Numbered from the stretch's first letter, positions 9,136 through 19,085 are shown. The stretch: DNA of 64,000 nt from Planctomycetaceae bacterium (GCA_029259845.1 JAJDEI010000018.1:16977-80976); one strand, 5' to 3'. Notes: generated from the letters alone by a model not told the origin. Numbers and translations: made by a program.

Positions 9136-11346
9136 TCACTCGCCCGCCTCACGGGCCGCCAACTGGCCCGGCGGCGTCGACAGGTCCCACAGCAGCACCC
9201 GCCCGTCGCCACCGGTCGCCAACGTCCGTCCATCCGGACTGAAGGCCAGCGACACCGGAATCCCCTGCGGCGAAATGATCGTCTCCCGAACTTCACCAGT
9301 CCCCACTTCGACGAGATGAATCCGTGGCTGGGGAATATCCTGGGCCGTCAGGTCCCGCGTATTTCCTTCTGGAAAGACTTGTGTGGCGACGGCCAACCAT
9401 CGGCCATCCGGACTGAAGGCCGGTGTGCGAACGGATGTCTTTTCACCCAGGTCGATCGCTTGGATGACCTCTCCGCGGACACTGTCGACCAAATAGACCT
9501 TGGTTCGCTTTGACCGCCAATTGGCCAGTGCGAAGAGGCTCCTCTTGGGAAGGAAGGTCGCCCCACTGTAGATTTCTCCTTCTTCCGCATCGATTGTGCT
9601 GATGAGGTCTCCGGATCGCGTGTCCCAGAACCGTAGCGACGACTGCGATGTCTTCCAGACATCCTCGGCAGGAAACACACGGACGGACCCACACAAGATG
9701 CCGCCGTCCGGGGAAAACCCCAACAAGTGAGCCGTCGCAAACGCGTCCTCGATCGGAATCGTCAGCGTTTGTTTGCCAGTCGAAGTATCGAACAGATGCA
9801 CCGCCGTGCTGTACTTATCCCTGGACGTGACAGCCGCCGTGCTGCTGTCGGGCGAAAACATACCGTAGGCGCTGGAGGTTTCCAAAAGGTCGAGGGCGGT
9901 GCCTGCTTCGGCATCCCAGAGGCTCACGCGACTTGGCGGTTTGCCTTCGTATTCTCCGGCCAGTTCATCACCCGTCAGGAAGTACCGGCCGTTCGGCGAA
10001 AGCGTCATATGGGTGATGTTCCGCGACGGCGCATGCTGCAGTCGCCGCGTCTCCTCGCCGGTGGCCAGATCCCATTCGCCGATGTTTCCGCCGCCCTCCC
10101 AGCGAAGCAGCCGCTTGCCATCCCGCTCCACACGAGTCATCTTGCGAGTCCACACGGGAATGTAGGCCGACTTCCAGTCCGGTGTGACATGGAAGAAAGA
10201 CGGCGATCGCTGACTGTCGGCTCCGTTGTGGATCGTCGTGAGTTGCTCGCCGGTCTCGACGTCCCACAGTTGGACGAATCCGCTGCGGTAGTCGCAGGCG
10301 ATGAGGCGTTTGCCGTCCGGTGAAAAGCGGATGCCGGACATCACACCGTCGCGGGTGGGGTGCATCAGGCTGGCTTTGAGCCGTGGCGAGACCGGTTCGA
10401 GAACGATGTCGAACTTCGATTTGGCGACCTTCACCCGATGCGTGCCGGGGGCGACGAAGCCGCCGATCCAGTCGTCGAAGGTGATCGTGACTGTCGCCTC
10501 GCCGGGGGGCACGTCGTCAGGGACTTGCACGCCGCCGTGGAAGTTGACCGTGCAGCAGCGTTGTTGGAGCACGTACTCCGCCGTGGTTTCCGTGTCGCCG
10601 GGGAAGGTGATTTCCAGTTTGGGGGACAGGCCGTCGGGGACCAGATTCTGGTAGGCCGCAAAGGCCGTCGTGCCGGGGCCGAGACCGGGCGTGCCGAGGC
10701 CGAGGAACACGTCGGTTTTTCGGCCGACGGTCAATGTGGGGGCAGCGAACAGCGTGATTTCCCACGGTCCGCCGAAGTGGATAATCGGCGCTTCCGCTGG
10801 CGTGTCGGCGAAGACCAGCAGGCCGTTCGTGTCGATGGGCGAGACCAGATGTTCAACCCGTCCGCCGATCCCCGTCCCGCGACGGCCGGGCATCTCCAGT
10901 TCAACTTTGACGGCGTGGAAACGTGCTTGGGGATTCTTCATCAACGCCTTGCGAATCCGGGGCTCGGTTTCGGCCAGGTGCCGCAGGTTCATGGTCCCCA
11001 CCGTCAGCGACTTGTGCAGCAGGTCCCCCTCGCGGACCTCATCCACGTCGAAGGCGAAGGTGCCGTCCTCCGCGTTGGACGATTTCTCATCGGCAGCGAA
11101 GCGTTCCGCCGGGTCCGTCAGGTCGCCGTCGCCGTTGAGATCCGCGTACAACGTTGCTCCGTCGTGCACCAGCCAGACCCGCGTCGCCGCCTCCGGCCCG
11201 AACACCAGCAGGCCGTACTTGGGCTGCGTCTCGTACGCCGGCTCCTTGGCGATCGTGAGCGGCACCTCCGTCAGATCAATCGCCCAAGAGGAGGGACTGG
11301 AGAGGAGCCAGAACATCCACGGCAAGACTCGAAAGGCGCTCTTCAT
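9136..11346 (-). CDS. Secreted WD40 beta-propeller protein
   Basis: A 736-residue exported protein. The N-terminus MKSAFRVLPWMFWLLSSPSS followed by WA is a signal peptide. Residues 30-330 form a domain of unknown function that includes DLNGDGDLTDPAERF, a Ca-binding-like loop of the type used in dockerin or EF-hand motifs. From about 340 to the end there are repeated FSPDGR-type blades ending in WD or WN dipeptides, giving a WD40 propeller. The start is the ATG at 11346; a GTG directly before it at 11349 is possible. Proteins of this build are common in planctomycetes, but the ligand is unknown. Confidence 0.8.
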   Translation of the reverse strand: MKSAFRVLPWMFWLLSSPSSWAIDLTEVPLTIAKEPAYETQPKYGLLVFGPEAATRVWLVHDGATLYADLNGDGDLTDPAERFAADEKSSNAEDGTFAFDVDEVREGDLLHKSLTVGTMNLRHLAETEPRIRKALMKNPQARFHAVKVELEMPGRRGTGIGGRVEHLVSPIDTNGLLVFADTPAEAPIIHFGGPWEITLFAAPTLTVGRKTDVFLGLGTPGLGPGTTAFAAYQNLVPDGLSPKLEITFPGDTETTAEYVLQQRCCTVNFHGGVQVPDDVPPGEATVTITFDDWIGGFVAPGTHRVKVAKSKFDIVLEPVSPRLKASLMHPTRDGVMSGIRFSPDGKRLIACDYRSGFVQLWDVETGEQLTTIHNGADSQRSPSFFHVTPDWKSAYIPVWTRKMTRVERDGKRLLRWEGGGNIGEWDLATGEETRRLQHAPSRNITHMTLSPNGRYFLTGDELAGEYEGKPPSRVSLWDAEAGTALDLLETSSAYGMFSPDSSTAAVTSRDKYSTAVHLFDTSTGKQTLTIPIEDAFATAHLLGFSPDGGILCGSVRVFPAEDVWKTSQSSLRFWDTRSGDLISTIDAEEGEIYSGATFLPKRSLFALANWRSKRTKVYLVDSVRGEVIQAIDLGEKTSVRTPAFSPDGRWLAVATQVFPEGNTRDLTAQDIPQPRIHLVEVGTGEVRETIISPQGIPVSLAFSPDGRTLATGGDGRVLLWDLSTPPGQLAAREAGE

Positions 11347-11437
11347 CACTTCATTTCGGTGAGCTTGGGGACATGTTTGATTCTGTGTGAGAAAGATGTG
11401 AACTGACCGGATGGCTCAGCCAACGTCCCCACAAAAC

Positions 11438-11887
11438 TCACCACTCGTGAGGGAGGCGGCTGAAATACTTACACAAATGGTGCCGTGCTTTGGCGATTGG
11501 AACTGGGGTGACGGGATCGTCGCGTTCGTGAACGAGGTGGTTCCGGTAGTTCCGGACGCAGTGGACAGCATTGATATCGTCCGCGGGAATCTGCCGTCTC
11601 GCTCCGACTCCGTCGATGAGTTCCCGGCCGCGTGGATTTCTCGCGGGCCGGACTGATTCCCAGAACAACCTCAATCCGGTTTCGAATTCAGCAAAGAGGC
11701 GAACCAGATAAGTCCCCTCAAGGTTTCGCGAAGCATTCTTGAGATCGCGCACGCGGATGCTCTCCTCCAAGATCGTTGGGTCGTGTCCGACCTGGCCGAG
11801 GAGCCGGTCTGTGCCGAGGCGTACGGCTGCATATTCCCGGTCAACCTGTTTGATTCGGCGAATCCTGTCAAACAACCGGTGAGGCAT
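11438..11887 (-). CDS. Small HEPN-like protein
   Basis: A 149-residue, mostly helical protein. VRNYRNHLVHE near residue 112-122 matches the HEPN-superfamily signature (R-x4-6-H within a helix end), a motif used for RNA cleavage in many toxins and defence proteins. An upstream helix, LVRLFAEFETGLRLFWES, fits the HEPN four-helix bundle. Its start overlaps the end of the upstream gene by 20 bases, so the two are co-translated. The region looks lower in GC than its neighbours, a hint of recent acquisition. RNase or toxin activity is inference; non-catalytic HEPN proteins exist. Confidence 0.55.
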   Translation of the reverse strand: MPHRLFDRIRRIKQVDREYAAVRLGTDRLLGQVGHDPTILEESIRVRDLKNASRNLEGTYLVRLFAEFETGLRLFWESVRPARNPRGRELIDGVGARRQIPADDINAVHCVRNYRNHLVHERDDPVTPVPIAKARHHLCKYFSRLPHEW

Positions 11888-12374
11888 TCTGTTTCATCTC
11901 GCTCAGAACAGCATTGAGTGTTTCCTTCGACAACGGTTGAGGCTCTGCGTCCCGAATGCTCGGCACGGTTGCCTCACCAGGATACATGTAGTGCAGTTGC
12001 CACTGGCCGTCGACCAAATAGAGACTCGCGATGTCGTCCCAACCGGGCATGAGGTAGAGATCAACAACACCTTCCGCATTGGGTGCCGAACGGGCAATTG
12101 GTTCGAGAAGAATTCGCACCGCATTCTGCTGGAGAACCAGACAAGGAACCATGTGCTTGCCGATGACCGAGTCATCCAACTGTTTCTCAACTTGTCGAGT
12201 CGTCCAGTCGAACTCTTCGGACCAAGACCTGACTTGTGAGACAAGCTCGTTGAGATGGCTTAGCCATTCAGCCTTGGCTTGATCAGAATCGATTCCGTTT
12301 CGTAAGGGACTGTTTTCTGGCATTTGCGAGCTTTCAATTCGGAGTTGCCCAACCACCTTCAACGATAACTCCAT
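11868..12374 (-). CDS. Hypothetical protein, partner of the HEPN-like gene
   Basis: A 168-residue protein that I do not recognise. It is acidic, with a helical N-terminal half (residues 30-85), then a beta-rich part around LYLMPGWDDIASLYLVDGQW and a helical tail. It has no signal peptide or membrane segment. An internal ATG (residue 18, at 12323) is a possible alternative start; neither has a strong ribosome site. Its last 20 bases overlap the HEPN-like gene, the gene order of a possible antitoxin-toxin pair. That role rests on context only. Confidence 0.6.
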   Translation of the reverse strand: MELSLKVVGQLRIESSQMPENSPLRNGIDSDQAKAEWLSHLNELVSQVRSWSEEFDWTTRQVEKQLDDSVIGKHMVPCLVLQQNAVRILLEPIARSAPNAEGVVDLYLMPGWDDIASLYLVDGQWQLHYMYPGEATVPSIRDAEPQPLSKETLNAVLSEMKQNASPVV

Positions 12375-12425
12375 TCGTCTGGAATGGGAACGGCGATCTG
12401 CAAGGACCGTGCCATGATGGGCCTT

Positions 12426-13124
12426 TCAGTGACCGCCGGAGAGCGTTGCCCGACATTGCTCCAGGAGCGTTTTTGAGGAACTCGTGCCGATGCGGGTCAC
12501 GCCGAGGGCGCGGACTTCGAGCAGCGTGTTGACGTCGCGGATGCCGCCGGCCGCCTTGACGTGGACGTTGCCACCGGTGTGCTCGACCATCAGCTTGAGG
12601 TCGGGAATCGTCGCACCGCTGCTGCCGTAGCCGGTCGAAGTCTTGGCCCAGTCGGCGTTGAGGTTGGTGCAGATTTCGCAGAGGCGGATTTTGTGGGCAT
12701 CTTCGAGGTAACAATTCTCGAAGATGACTTTGACCTTTTGTCCGGCTGCATGAGCCGGCCCGATGACCGCAGCGATGTCGTCGGTCACGTAGCCCCACTC
12801 GCCGCTGAGCACTTGGGAAATGTTGACGACCATGTCCAACTCCTCGCAGCCGTCATCGATGGCTCGCCGCGCCTCGGCTTGTTTGGTGGCCGTCGCATGC
12901 CCGCCGTGGGGGAAGCCGATCGTGGTGCTGGTGCGGACCGTGCTTCCCCGTAGAATCTCCGCACATCGCCGCACGTAATACGGCAGAATGCACACACTGG
13001 CGACGTTGAGTTCCAGAGCCAGTTGACAGCCGCTCTCAAGGTCGTCGGCCGTCATCGTCGGCTTGAGCAACGAGTGGTCGAGCATTTTGGCGATGTCGGC
13101 GAGAGTGTAAGAAGAGTCTCCCAT
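12426..13124 (-). CDS. deoC: Deoxyribose-phosphate aldolase
   Basis: A 232-residue class I aldolase that splits 2-deoxyribose 5-phosphate into glyceraldehyde 3-phosphate and acetaldehyde in deoxynucleoside catabolism. The Schiff-base lysine is Lys161 in WAKTSTGYG, the proton-relay residues are Asp97 in ELDMVVNI and Lys190 in HVKAAGGIR. Length and motif order are those of short bacterial DeoC. It lies alone between the low-GC pair and the Eis-like gene on the same strand, with no other deo gene nearby. Confidence 0.95.
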   Translation of the reverse strand: MGDSSYTLADIAKMLDHSLLKPTMTADDLESGCQLALELNVASVCILPYYVRRCAEILRGSTVRTSTTIGFPHGGHATATKQAEARRAIDDGCEELDMVVNISQVLSGEWGYVTDDIAAVIGPAHAAGQKVKVIFENCYLEDAHKIRLCEICTNLNADWAKTSTGYGSSGATIPDLKLMVEHTGGNVHVKAAGGIRDVNTLLEVRALGVTRIGTSSSKTLLEQCRATLSGGH

Positions 13125-13172
13125 GTTCGAGTCCGGGTCTTGTGAGGGTTCAGGGTGGGTGACCAGCGGCGT

Positions 13173-14342
13173 TCAGAAGTAGTCCGGCATCCAGGGTTCC
13201 GGCCCGGCGAACAGGGCGGTTGCCTGCCCGAGCGATGTTTCGTCGCCGTCGATCGCACCCAGAGCCTTGAGCGTCTGTGCGGGGAGGAAGCCGGTGTACA
13301 ACGGGGCCATTCCGCGAATATCCATCGTCAGGCTTCCGCGTCCGCCCGACATCACTTCCGCTTTCCCCTCGTGAACCCTCAGGACGAAGTGGCCGTTATT
13401 TGCCGGCAGGATGTCATCATGCACTTCGAGATGCAGTTCGCCGGATGCCTCGAACGGGTATCTTCGTGACGTGAGGGCCGCTTTGACGTCAACGATCCGC
13501 GTCATCCAGCGGAGCATGCTGATGGAGGAGGGCTGAAACTCGGCCGTCGAACAGAGCAGCGGCTCCACGCACGGTCCGTACCAACTGACGGAACCGATCG
13601 TCGAACGATGGTCGGCGATCAATGTCCACAGCCGCCGCGCCGCTGCAGGAGTGAGCGCCGACATGTCGCGGACCAGCAGGCAATCGCCGTCCTCATGGCC
13701 GACGCAATGCCGGTAGATGAGATGCCCTTCGGGACGCTCCGGTTCGCCGATCAGAAAGCCGGATTGATGGCCGTCGGGATGTTCCAGCAACCGCGCCCAC
13801 AGCCCGTCGGTCCGCTGTAAGTGGCCGTTAGTCGCTTTGGCCTGTTGTTCCGCGATGGACGCGAACGGCTCGGGCGAATCCAGCGGCACCGGCGTGACGG
13901 GAAGTTCCCGATCGCGGACGCCGATTGACGACATGGGCATTTGATAACCGCACCGCGACCCCGCTTGCTCGAAGCCGACTTTCCGGTACAGCCGCTGCGT
14001 TGAGGCGAACAGGCTCGCAAGGGGAGTGCCGTCTGCGTGCAGTTCTTCCAGCATGGCCCGCATTTGGAACGCGGCTGCTCCGGTTCCCCGCGCCTCCGGA
14101 GCGATGCCGACCGCCGCCACAGCCGCACAGGGGACCGCCCGCCCGCCGAACCATTGCCCCGTGCGATACACGCCCAGTCCGCCGACAAGCCGTCCGTCTT
14201 CGAACACCGCGCGGAGGTTTTCCAGCCCGATCCGGCTGCGGAAAACGTCCCAGTAGCCCGGTGGGAAACGAAAGCAGCGTCCCACCACATCCTGAAACGC
14301 CCGTTCGTCGTCCGGAACAAGAGAGCGGTAGTCGAGCGCCAT
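13173..14342 (-). CDS. Eis-like GNAT N-acetyltransferase
   Basis: A 389-residue protein with the build of Eis-type acetyltransferases: an N-terminal GNAT domain with the acetyl-CoA loop VGIAPEARGTGAAAF (about 78-92), a second degenerate GNAT domain in the middle, and a C-terminal SCP2-like domain (about 285-380) with a terminal phenylalanine, DYF, as in Eis, where the carboxyl end helps catalysis. Eis enzymes acetylate amines, including aminoglycosides and protein lysines; the substrate here is unknown. Its ATG overlaps the stop of the DUF255 gene as TGATG at 14340-14344, so translation is coupled. Confidence 0.82.
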   Translation of the reverse strand: MALDYRSLVPDDERAFQDVVGRCFRFPPGYWDVFRSRIGLENLRAVFEDGRLVGGLGVYRTGQWFGGRAVPCAAVAAVGIAPEARGTGAAAFQMRAMLEELHADGTPLASLFASTQRLYRKVGFEQAGSRCGYQMPMSSIGVRDRELPVTPVPLDSPEPFASIAEQQAKATNGHLQRTDGLWARLLEHPDGHQSGFLIGEPERPEGHLIYRHCVGHEDGDCLLVRDMSALTPAAARRLWTLIADHRSTIGSVSWYGPCVEPLLCSTAEFQPSSISMLRWMTRIVDVKAALTSRRYPFEASGELHLEVHDDILPANNGHFVLRVHEGKAEVMSGGRGSLTMDIRGMAPLYTGFLPAQTLKALGAIDGDETSLGQATALFAGPEPWMPDYF

Positions 14343-17062
14343 CAGTTGCCTTTCCCTTTCGGTGCGAACAGACGCTGATTGATAGTTTTGACATCCGCGC
14401 CCGCCGCCGCGACCGGGACCCTCAACTTGAGCGTCGCATCAGTCGGACGCAGACATCGACGGTTGTCGCATGCTTGATAGTGGATCGTCAGTTCGAGTTC
14501 TTCCGTCGCGCCGGCAGCCGCGCGGGGGGCTTCGATGGTCCCTTTCAACAGCACCTGTTTCTCAAACACGGAGAGCGGTTCGTCGAACCCCTCCATGCGA
14601 AAGTCGTGCCCTTTCGGGTAGGCGATTTGGGACAGCTTGGATTTACGAGCGGCTTTCAGGATCAGTTCCGTGGGGACGAGGAAGTCGGGCCGCGCAGGAT
14701 TGGTGTTGATGTGCCAGCCGTCCTTGATGGCGAGTACGACTGCGACTTGGGCCTTGCCGCCGGCAGGGAGCTTGTCGACGGACAGGTACGCTTTGGCGGA
14801 GACTTTCGCGTCCTTTAGCCGGGGGTCGGTGCGGGCGGCCAGCACGAGCGGCTCGCCGGTTCCCTGCTGCGGAAACTTGGCCGCTCGCACCACAACCGGC
14901 TTGTCCGCCGCGTCCGACGCGACGGCGCTCTCGCCCGGCGGCAACGTCTCCGCCGCCGATTCTGAGTCCGAATCTGAAACCGGCCCCGAATCCGAATTAG
15001 CATCCGAATCCGAATCAACATCCGTCTCCGTGGAGACGGATGCGGATGTTGCCGCGAGATACTCATCGACCGCGACCGCCATAAACGTCAGCGCTCCGGA
15101 CTGATTCTCGAGTTTGGGCGCAAACAGTGCGAGCGTTTCACCGGCCCGCGTCAGGTCGTCTGCGTTCCCCGTCAACTCCGCGAGACGCACCAGGTTCCTC
15201 ACGCTCATGCTGTTGCCCGAAGGGATGACGTTGTCGTAAGCGTTTTTGGTGCGGGCCAGAAGTTTCTCGTGATGGTCGGACGTGAAGAAGAAGGCCTTGC
15301 CTTCCTCGTCCCAGAACAGGTCGATCTGGTCGTCGGTCAACTGCCGCGCGGCATCAAGCCATTCCTGTTGGCCGGTCGCACGATGCAATGCCAGCAACCC
15401 ACTCACCACGAACGCATAGTCGTCGAGGTAGGCGTTGAGCTTGGAGAGTTTGTCCCGGTGCGTCCTCAGCAGCCGGCCCTCCTCGTCCCGCATATTGGTG
15501 AGAACGAACCGCGCGGCACGCTCGCCCGCTGCGATGAGATCCGGGCGGTTGAGCACCTCGCCGCCGCGCGCCAGTGCCCGGATCATCAGCCCGTTCCAAC
15601 TGGTGAGCACTTTGTCGTCCTTCAAGAGAGCGGGCCGCTGCTCCCGCACCACGAGCAGTTTGTCCCGCATGACCGACAGCCGGTCCCGCAGTTCGGCGGC
15701 CGGGATTCCGTGGGTGACCGCCGCCTCTATGATGGGGCGCGGCAAATGCAACACGTGCCCATGCTCAAACCGTTCCGGTTCGTTGACGCCGTAAACGTCG
15801 TTGAACAGAGCCGCGTCGCTCTCTCCCAGAACGCCGGCGATTTCGTCCTTCGACCACACATAGTGTTGCCCTTCAATGCCGTCCGTTTCTGCATCGAGTG
15901 CCGAGTAGAAGCCCCCGTCGGGGCTCGTCATCTCCCGGAGCACGAAGGCGAATGTCTGTTCCGCGACGTCCCGGTACCGTTGTTCGCCGGTTCTGGCGTA
16001 GGCGTTGGAATAAACCTCCGCAAGTTGGGCGTTGTCATAGAGCATCTTCTCGAAGTGAGGCACCATCCACTGGCGATCGGTGCTGTAGCGGTGAAAGCCG
16101 CCACCCAGATGATCGCGGATGCCGCCGCGCAACATGTGATCGAGCGTGTTCTCCAGCATGGCGACGATCTTCGCACCATCCCCTTTCGCACCATCCCCGT
16201 TCACAGCGTCCCCGTTCACAGCGTCCCCGTTGCCGATCTGCGATTGCAGCAACATCAGCCGGGTGGGGACGGGGAATTTCGGCCCGTTCGGCCGGCGCGG
16301 GTCGAATTCGAGGCCTCCGTACTCCGGGTCGAATTGCGCCTCGACTGCGGCGATCGCCTGATCGACCAGCGACCGGCCGAGGGGCACCGTTCGCGAGGAT
16401 TCGCCGGGCGCGCTCACACGGCGGACTTCGCCCGCAATGGCTTCCGCGGCTGCGGTCATTCGCTCCTCGTCGTCGGTCCACGATTCGTGCAGCTTCTGAA
16501 GGACCGCCAGAAAGCCGGGAAGTCCGCGGCGTGCTCGTGGCGGAAAATAGGTGCCGCCCGCCATCGGCTTGCCGGTCGGCGTCAGAAACATCGACAACGG
16601 CCATCCGCCGTTGGGCGGGGATCCGATGGCCCGATAATAGACCTGCAATGCCAACATATAAATATCGTCGACATCCGGCCGCTCCTCGCGGTCCACCTTG
16701 ATGTTCACGAAATGCTCGTTCATGTAGGCCGCCGTCTCCTCGTCGGAAAACGTCTCCCGCTCCATCACGTGGCACCAGAAGCAACTGCTGTAGCCGATCG
16801 ACAGGAAGATCGGCTTGTTCTCCTGCTGGGCCTTCTCGAACGCTTCCGGTCCCCACGGGAACCAGTCGACCGGGTTGTGAGCGTGCAGCAGCAGGTACGG
16901 ACTCGTCTCGTGGGCGAGCCGGTTGGCGGGGTGTTGGTGCGTCGCCTTGTCGGTCTTGCGATTCGGCGTCTCCCCCGGCGCACCGTCCGATTCGGCCGCA
17001 CAGCCGACTGACGCGAGGAAAGCGACGGACAGCAGGGAAAAAACAACAGGAATTCGATACAT
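14342..17062 (-). CDS. DUF255 (SSP411/YyaL-type) thioredoxin-fold protein with C-terminal DsbD-like domain
   Basis: A 906-residue protein. The start at 17062 has GGAG six bases upstream and gives a signal sequence that may be lipoprotein-type (Cys21 in ASVGCAAES). Then comes the DUF255 thioredoxin domain, with [20 protein letters not shown] (51-70) and a CFWC pair (Cys94, Cys97), and a six-hairpin glycosidase-like region to about 690. An acidic Ser-Asp tract (about 670-700) leads to a C-terminal DsbD-alpha-like domain with [10 protein letters not shown] cysteines. The DUF255 family is widespread with no agreed reaction; the extra thiol domain suggests periplasmic redox work. Residues near 278-297 are four tandem pentapeptides from a 15-bp DNA repeat. 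Confidence 0.85.
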   Translation of the reverse strand: MYRIPVVFSLLSVAFLASVGCAAESDGAPGETPNRKTDKATHQHPANRLAHETSPYLLLHAHNPVDWFPWGPEAFEKAQQENKPIFLSIGYSSCFWCHVMERETFSDEETAAYMNEHFVNIKVDREERPDVDDIYMLALQVYYRAIGSPPNGGWPLSMFLTPTGKPMAGGTYFPPRARRGLPGFLAVLQKLHESWTDDEERMTAAAEAIAGEVRRVSAPGESSRTVPLGRSLVDQAIAAVEAQFDPEYGGLEFDPRRPNGPKFPVPTRLMLLQSQIGNGDAVNGDAVNGDGAKGDGAKIVAMLENTLDHMLRGGIRDHLGGGFHRYSTDRQWMVPHFEKMLYDNAQLAEVYSNAYARTGEQRYRDVAEQTFAFVLREMTSPDGGFYSALDAETDGIEGQHYVWSKDEIAGVLGESDAALFNDVYGVNEPERFEHGHVLHLPRPIIEAAVTHGIPAAELRDRLSVMRDKLLVVREQRPALLKDDKVLTSWNGLMIRALARGGEVLNRPDLIAAGERAARFVLTNMRDEEGRLLRTHRDKLSKLNAYLDDYAFVVSGLLALHRATGQQEWLDAARQLTDDQIDLFWDEEGKAFFFTSDHHEKLLARTKNAYDNVIPSGNSMSVRNLVRLAELTGNADDLTRAGETLALFAPKLENQSGALTFMAVAVDEYLAATSASVSTETDVDSDSDANSDSGPVSDSDSESAAETLPPGESAVASDAADKPVVVRAAKFPQQGTGEPLVLAARTDPRLKDAKVSAKAYLSVDKLPAGGKAQVAVVLAIKDGWHINTNPARPDFLVPTELILKAARKSKLSQIAYPKGHDFRMEGFDEPLSVFEKQVLLKGTIEAPRAAAGATEELELTIHYQACDNRRCLRPTDATLKLRVPVAAAGADVKTINQRLFAPKGKGN
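16171..16230. repeat. Four tandem 15-bp units inside the DUF255 gene
   Basis: Units at 16171-16185, 16186-16200, 16201-16215 and 16216-16230, two of one variant and two of another, sharing the tail CATCCCC or CGTCCCC. They add whole codons (GDAVN and GDGAK pentapeptides), so copy number can change without a frameshift. Confidence 0.8.
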
Positions 17063-17491
17063 GAGAAACTCCGCAGGTGCGGGAAGGAATTGGGGCGAGA
17101 GCTCGGGCTCCCTCGCCAAACTCGATGAAGACGGGAACGCAACCGCAGGGACAAGGAGAGTCTGCGGAACTCGAATCCGAAGTGTCACACTCCTTTGTCG
17201 CCCGGTGCCCGGTTCGCCACGCGGTCCCCCGTTCCGCCGGGGAACACTCCGTTCATTCTATCGTGGCCCCAAGGCCGACTGGTAGCGTCGGAGCGCGATT
17301 CCCGATCCGACCAGAGATTCGGGGAGGGACGGGGGGACGAAAGAACCGGCGTTGGCGCCGATTTGCGGTCGACAACCGGCCACCGAAAGGAGCTCCGCTT
17401 AGCGACCGTTCGCAGAACGCTCCGCTTGCACTTGAACTCCGGCACCGGCGTCAAGTTGGGCAAACCAGCGAAAGGTTGCCGCCGGGACTCC
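17063..17491. other. 429-bp spacer upstream of the DUF255 gene
   Basis: High-GC sequence with no credible gene. It holds the leader of the minus-strand DUF255 gene, with the ribosome site GGAG directly before the start at 17062. I saw no clear promoter, repeat or terminator. Confidence 0.4.
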
Positions 17492-18307
17492 TCACCCCGC
17501 AGCGCGTCCGTTGCGCTTCTTGCGGGCCGCATGCCTGGTTGCCTTCGCCTCGGCGGGGAGAAAAGCTTTGAGCAGTTGCTCGGCGTCCCGGTATCGCTTC
17601 CGCGGCTGCGGGTCGATGCAACGGCGGATGACGGCGATCAAGTCCGGATGCACCCGTCCGCGCACCCGGTGAAAGTTGGGCGGCGGCCAGTCGAACGGCC
17701 ACTCGGGCCATTTTCCACTCAACATCCGATGCAGAATCAACCCCAGCGAAAACACGTCCGACCGTAACGACGGTTTCCCCATCGCTTGCTCGGGAGCCAT
17801 GTACCCCACCGTGCCGGTGCCGGATCCCTGCACGGTCTTTTGGGCCACCTTGGCGATGCCGAAGTCGGTCAACTTCAGCCGGTTGCCGGAAAACAGAATG
17901 AGATTTTCCGGTTTGATGTCGCAGTGGATGATGCGATGCCGGTGCGCGAACGCCACCGCTTCGATCATCTGCTGGGCGTATCCCAAAGCCGTCGCGAGCG
18001 ACATGCGGTTGCTGAGCCGGTCGCCCAGCGTGCGTTCACCGAGCGGAAAGGCGATCACGAAATGGCCATCGATGAACGAGGCGTTTTTGAGCGAAAGAAT
18101 GTGCGGATGCTCCAACTGAACCGCAAGCCGCACTTCACGCCGAAAGTCCTTCAGCACGTCTTCGGTGATGTTCTCCGCATGCGGAATTTTCAGTGCGACG
18201 CGGATGCCTTCGATGGTATCCATCGCTCGGTAAACGGTCGCAAAACCGCCCGAACTGATCCGCTTTTCGATACGGTATTTTCCCAACCGTTGCCTGGCTC
18301 TGAGCAC
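17492..18307 (-). CDS. Serine/threonine protein kinase, soluble
   Basis: A 271-residue kinase domain with almost nothing else: the basic tail AEAKATRHAARKKRNGRAAG is the only extension, and no membrane anchor or sensor domain is present. Motifs: glycine loop SSGGFATVY, Lys40, alpha-C Glu58, catalytic loop HCDIKPEN (Asp130) and DFG 148-150, APE as MAPEQ. The catalytic loop has Cys where most kinases have Arg (HCD for HRD), making it a non-RD kinase that may not need activation-loop phosphorylation. The start is GTG at 18307 with GGGAG upstream. The target is unknown. Confidence 0.9.
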   Translation of the reverse strand: MLRARQRLGKYRIEKRISSGGFATVYRAMDTIEGIRVALKIPHAENITEDVLKDFRREVRLAVQLEHPHILSLKNASFIDGHFVIAFPLGERTLGDRLSNRMSLATALGYAQQMIEAVAFAHRHRIIHCDIKPENLILFSGNRLKLTDFGIAKVAQKTVQGSGTGTVGYMAPEQAMGKPSLRSDVFSLGLILHRMLSGKWPEWPFDWPPPNFHRVRGRVHPDLIAVIRRCIDPQPRKRYRDAEQLLKAFLPAEAKATRHAARKKRNGRAAG

Positions 18308-18469
18308 GTTCCTGCTGCTCCCGGGTGCGTCTTCGGAACTCCGTCCCCATCGTCTCTGTGTTATCGGCAGAACACAAGCGGGACGCCGGAAAGATTCTTT
18401 GCGAACGGCGACCGCATCCGTTCCACTGCCGCCCGCTCCCGGTGACCGGCGAGCAACCGACGGGCCGCC

Positions 18470-18916
18470 TCACTTTTCCGGGAGTTGCAGCGGCGGTCGG
18501 TTCCTTCGCCTGCGAAGCCAGTCGATGGCCCGGTGCACCTGTCGGCGTCGCAACATCGCAACCTCCAGTCTTCGCTTGCCGGGCAGGTCCAACAGGGTCA
18601 TGCCGACAAACATCGTCAGCAACCCCTGTCCCGGCAGGACGAGCATCGCGAGACCGGCGGCGACAAGCACCGCCCCGAACAGGTTCTTAATCGTCTTCGC
18701 CGCCACACGCCACACGGGGTGCCGCGCGTTCCAGCCCGACGGCTGCTCCCGGGGAGGGTGCAGAAAATAGTCAGCCGGCATCCACGTCAGCAGCAGCGGA
18801 ACCGCGGCCAACGTTGCCACGAACGTCACCAGCGACGTGATGCTGAGCCCCCACACCAGATTAGTGTGACCGCGAATCCACGAAGGGACGGCCTCCAGGA
18901 ACGCATTCATGGTCAT
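18470..18916 (-). CDS. Small membrane protein, PGPGW-like
   Basis: A 148-residue protein with two hydrophobic segments, one near 22-45 and one near 80-105, and a highly basic tail. The second segment carries LVLPGQGLLTMFVGM, which resembles the putative membrane family named for its PGPGW motif, here with Q for P. The function of that family is unknown. Two in-frame ATGs (18916 and 18910) are possible; neither has a clear ribosome site. It lies 162 bases upstream of the kinase gene on the same strand and could be in one transcript with it. Confidence 0.6.
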   Translation of the reverse strand: MTMNAFLEAVPSWIRGHTNLVWGLSITSLVTFVATLAAVPLLLTWMPADYFLHPPREQPSGWNARHPVWRVAAKTIKNLFGAVLVAAGLAMLVLPGQGLLTMFVGMTLLDLPGKRRLEVAMLRRRQVHRAIDWLRRRRNRPPLQLPEK

Positions 18917-19085
18917 GGGGAGAGAATCCAGTCACGCCGCCGCTCAGCCAAACCTCGGCCTGCATATCGTAGCATTCCGGCGCCCGGCCACGGCACCCAC
19001 AGGGCGCACGTCCCGCCTTCCTCGCCGACGGCCTTGTCGTCAAACGGGCGCCCAGCGGCTCTTCGATCCTCCAGGCGGGGCCGGA

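Noticed and set aside
10360..11406. 348-residue plus-strand frame opposite the WD40 gene
   Set aside because: Antisense shadow; composition is driven by third-position GC of the real gene.
15269..17011. 580-residue frame on the plus strand opposite the DUF255 gene
   Set aside because: It is an antisense shadow; high GC gives long mirror frames, there is no ribosome site or domain, and the other strand encodes a clear protein.
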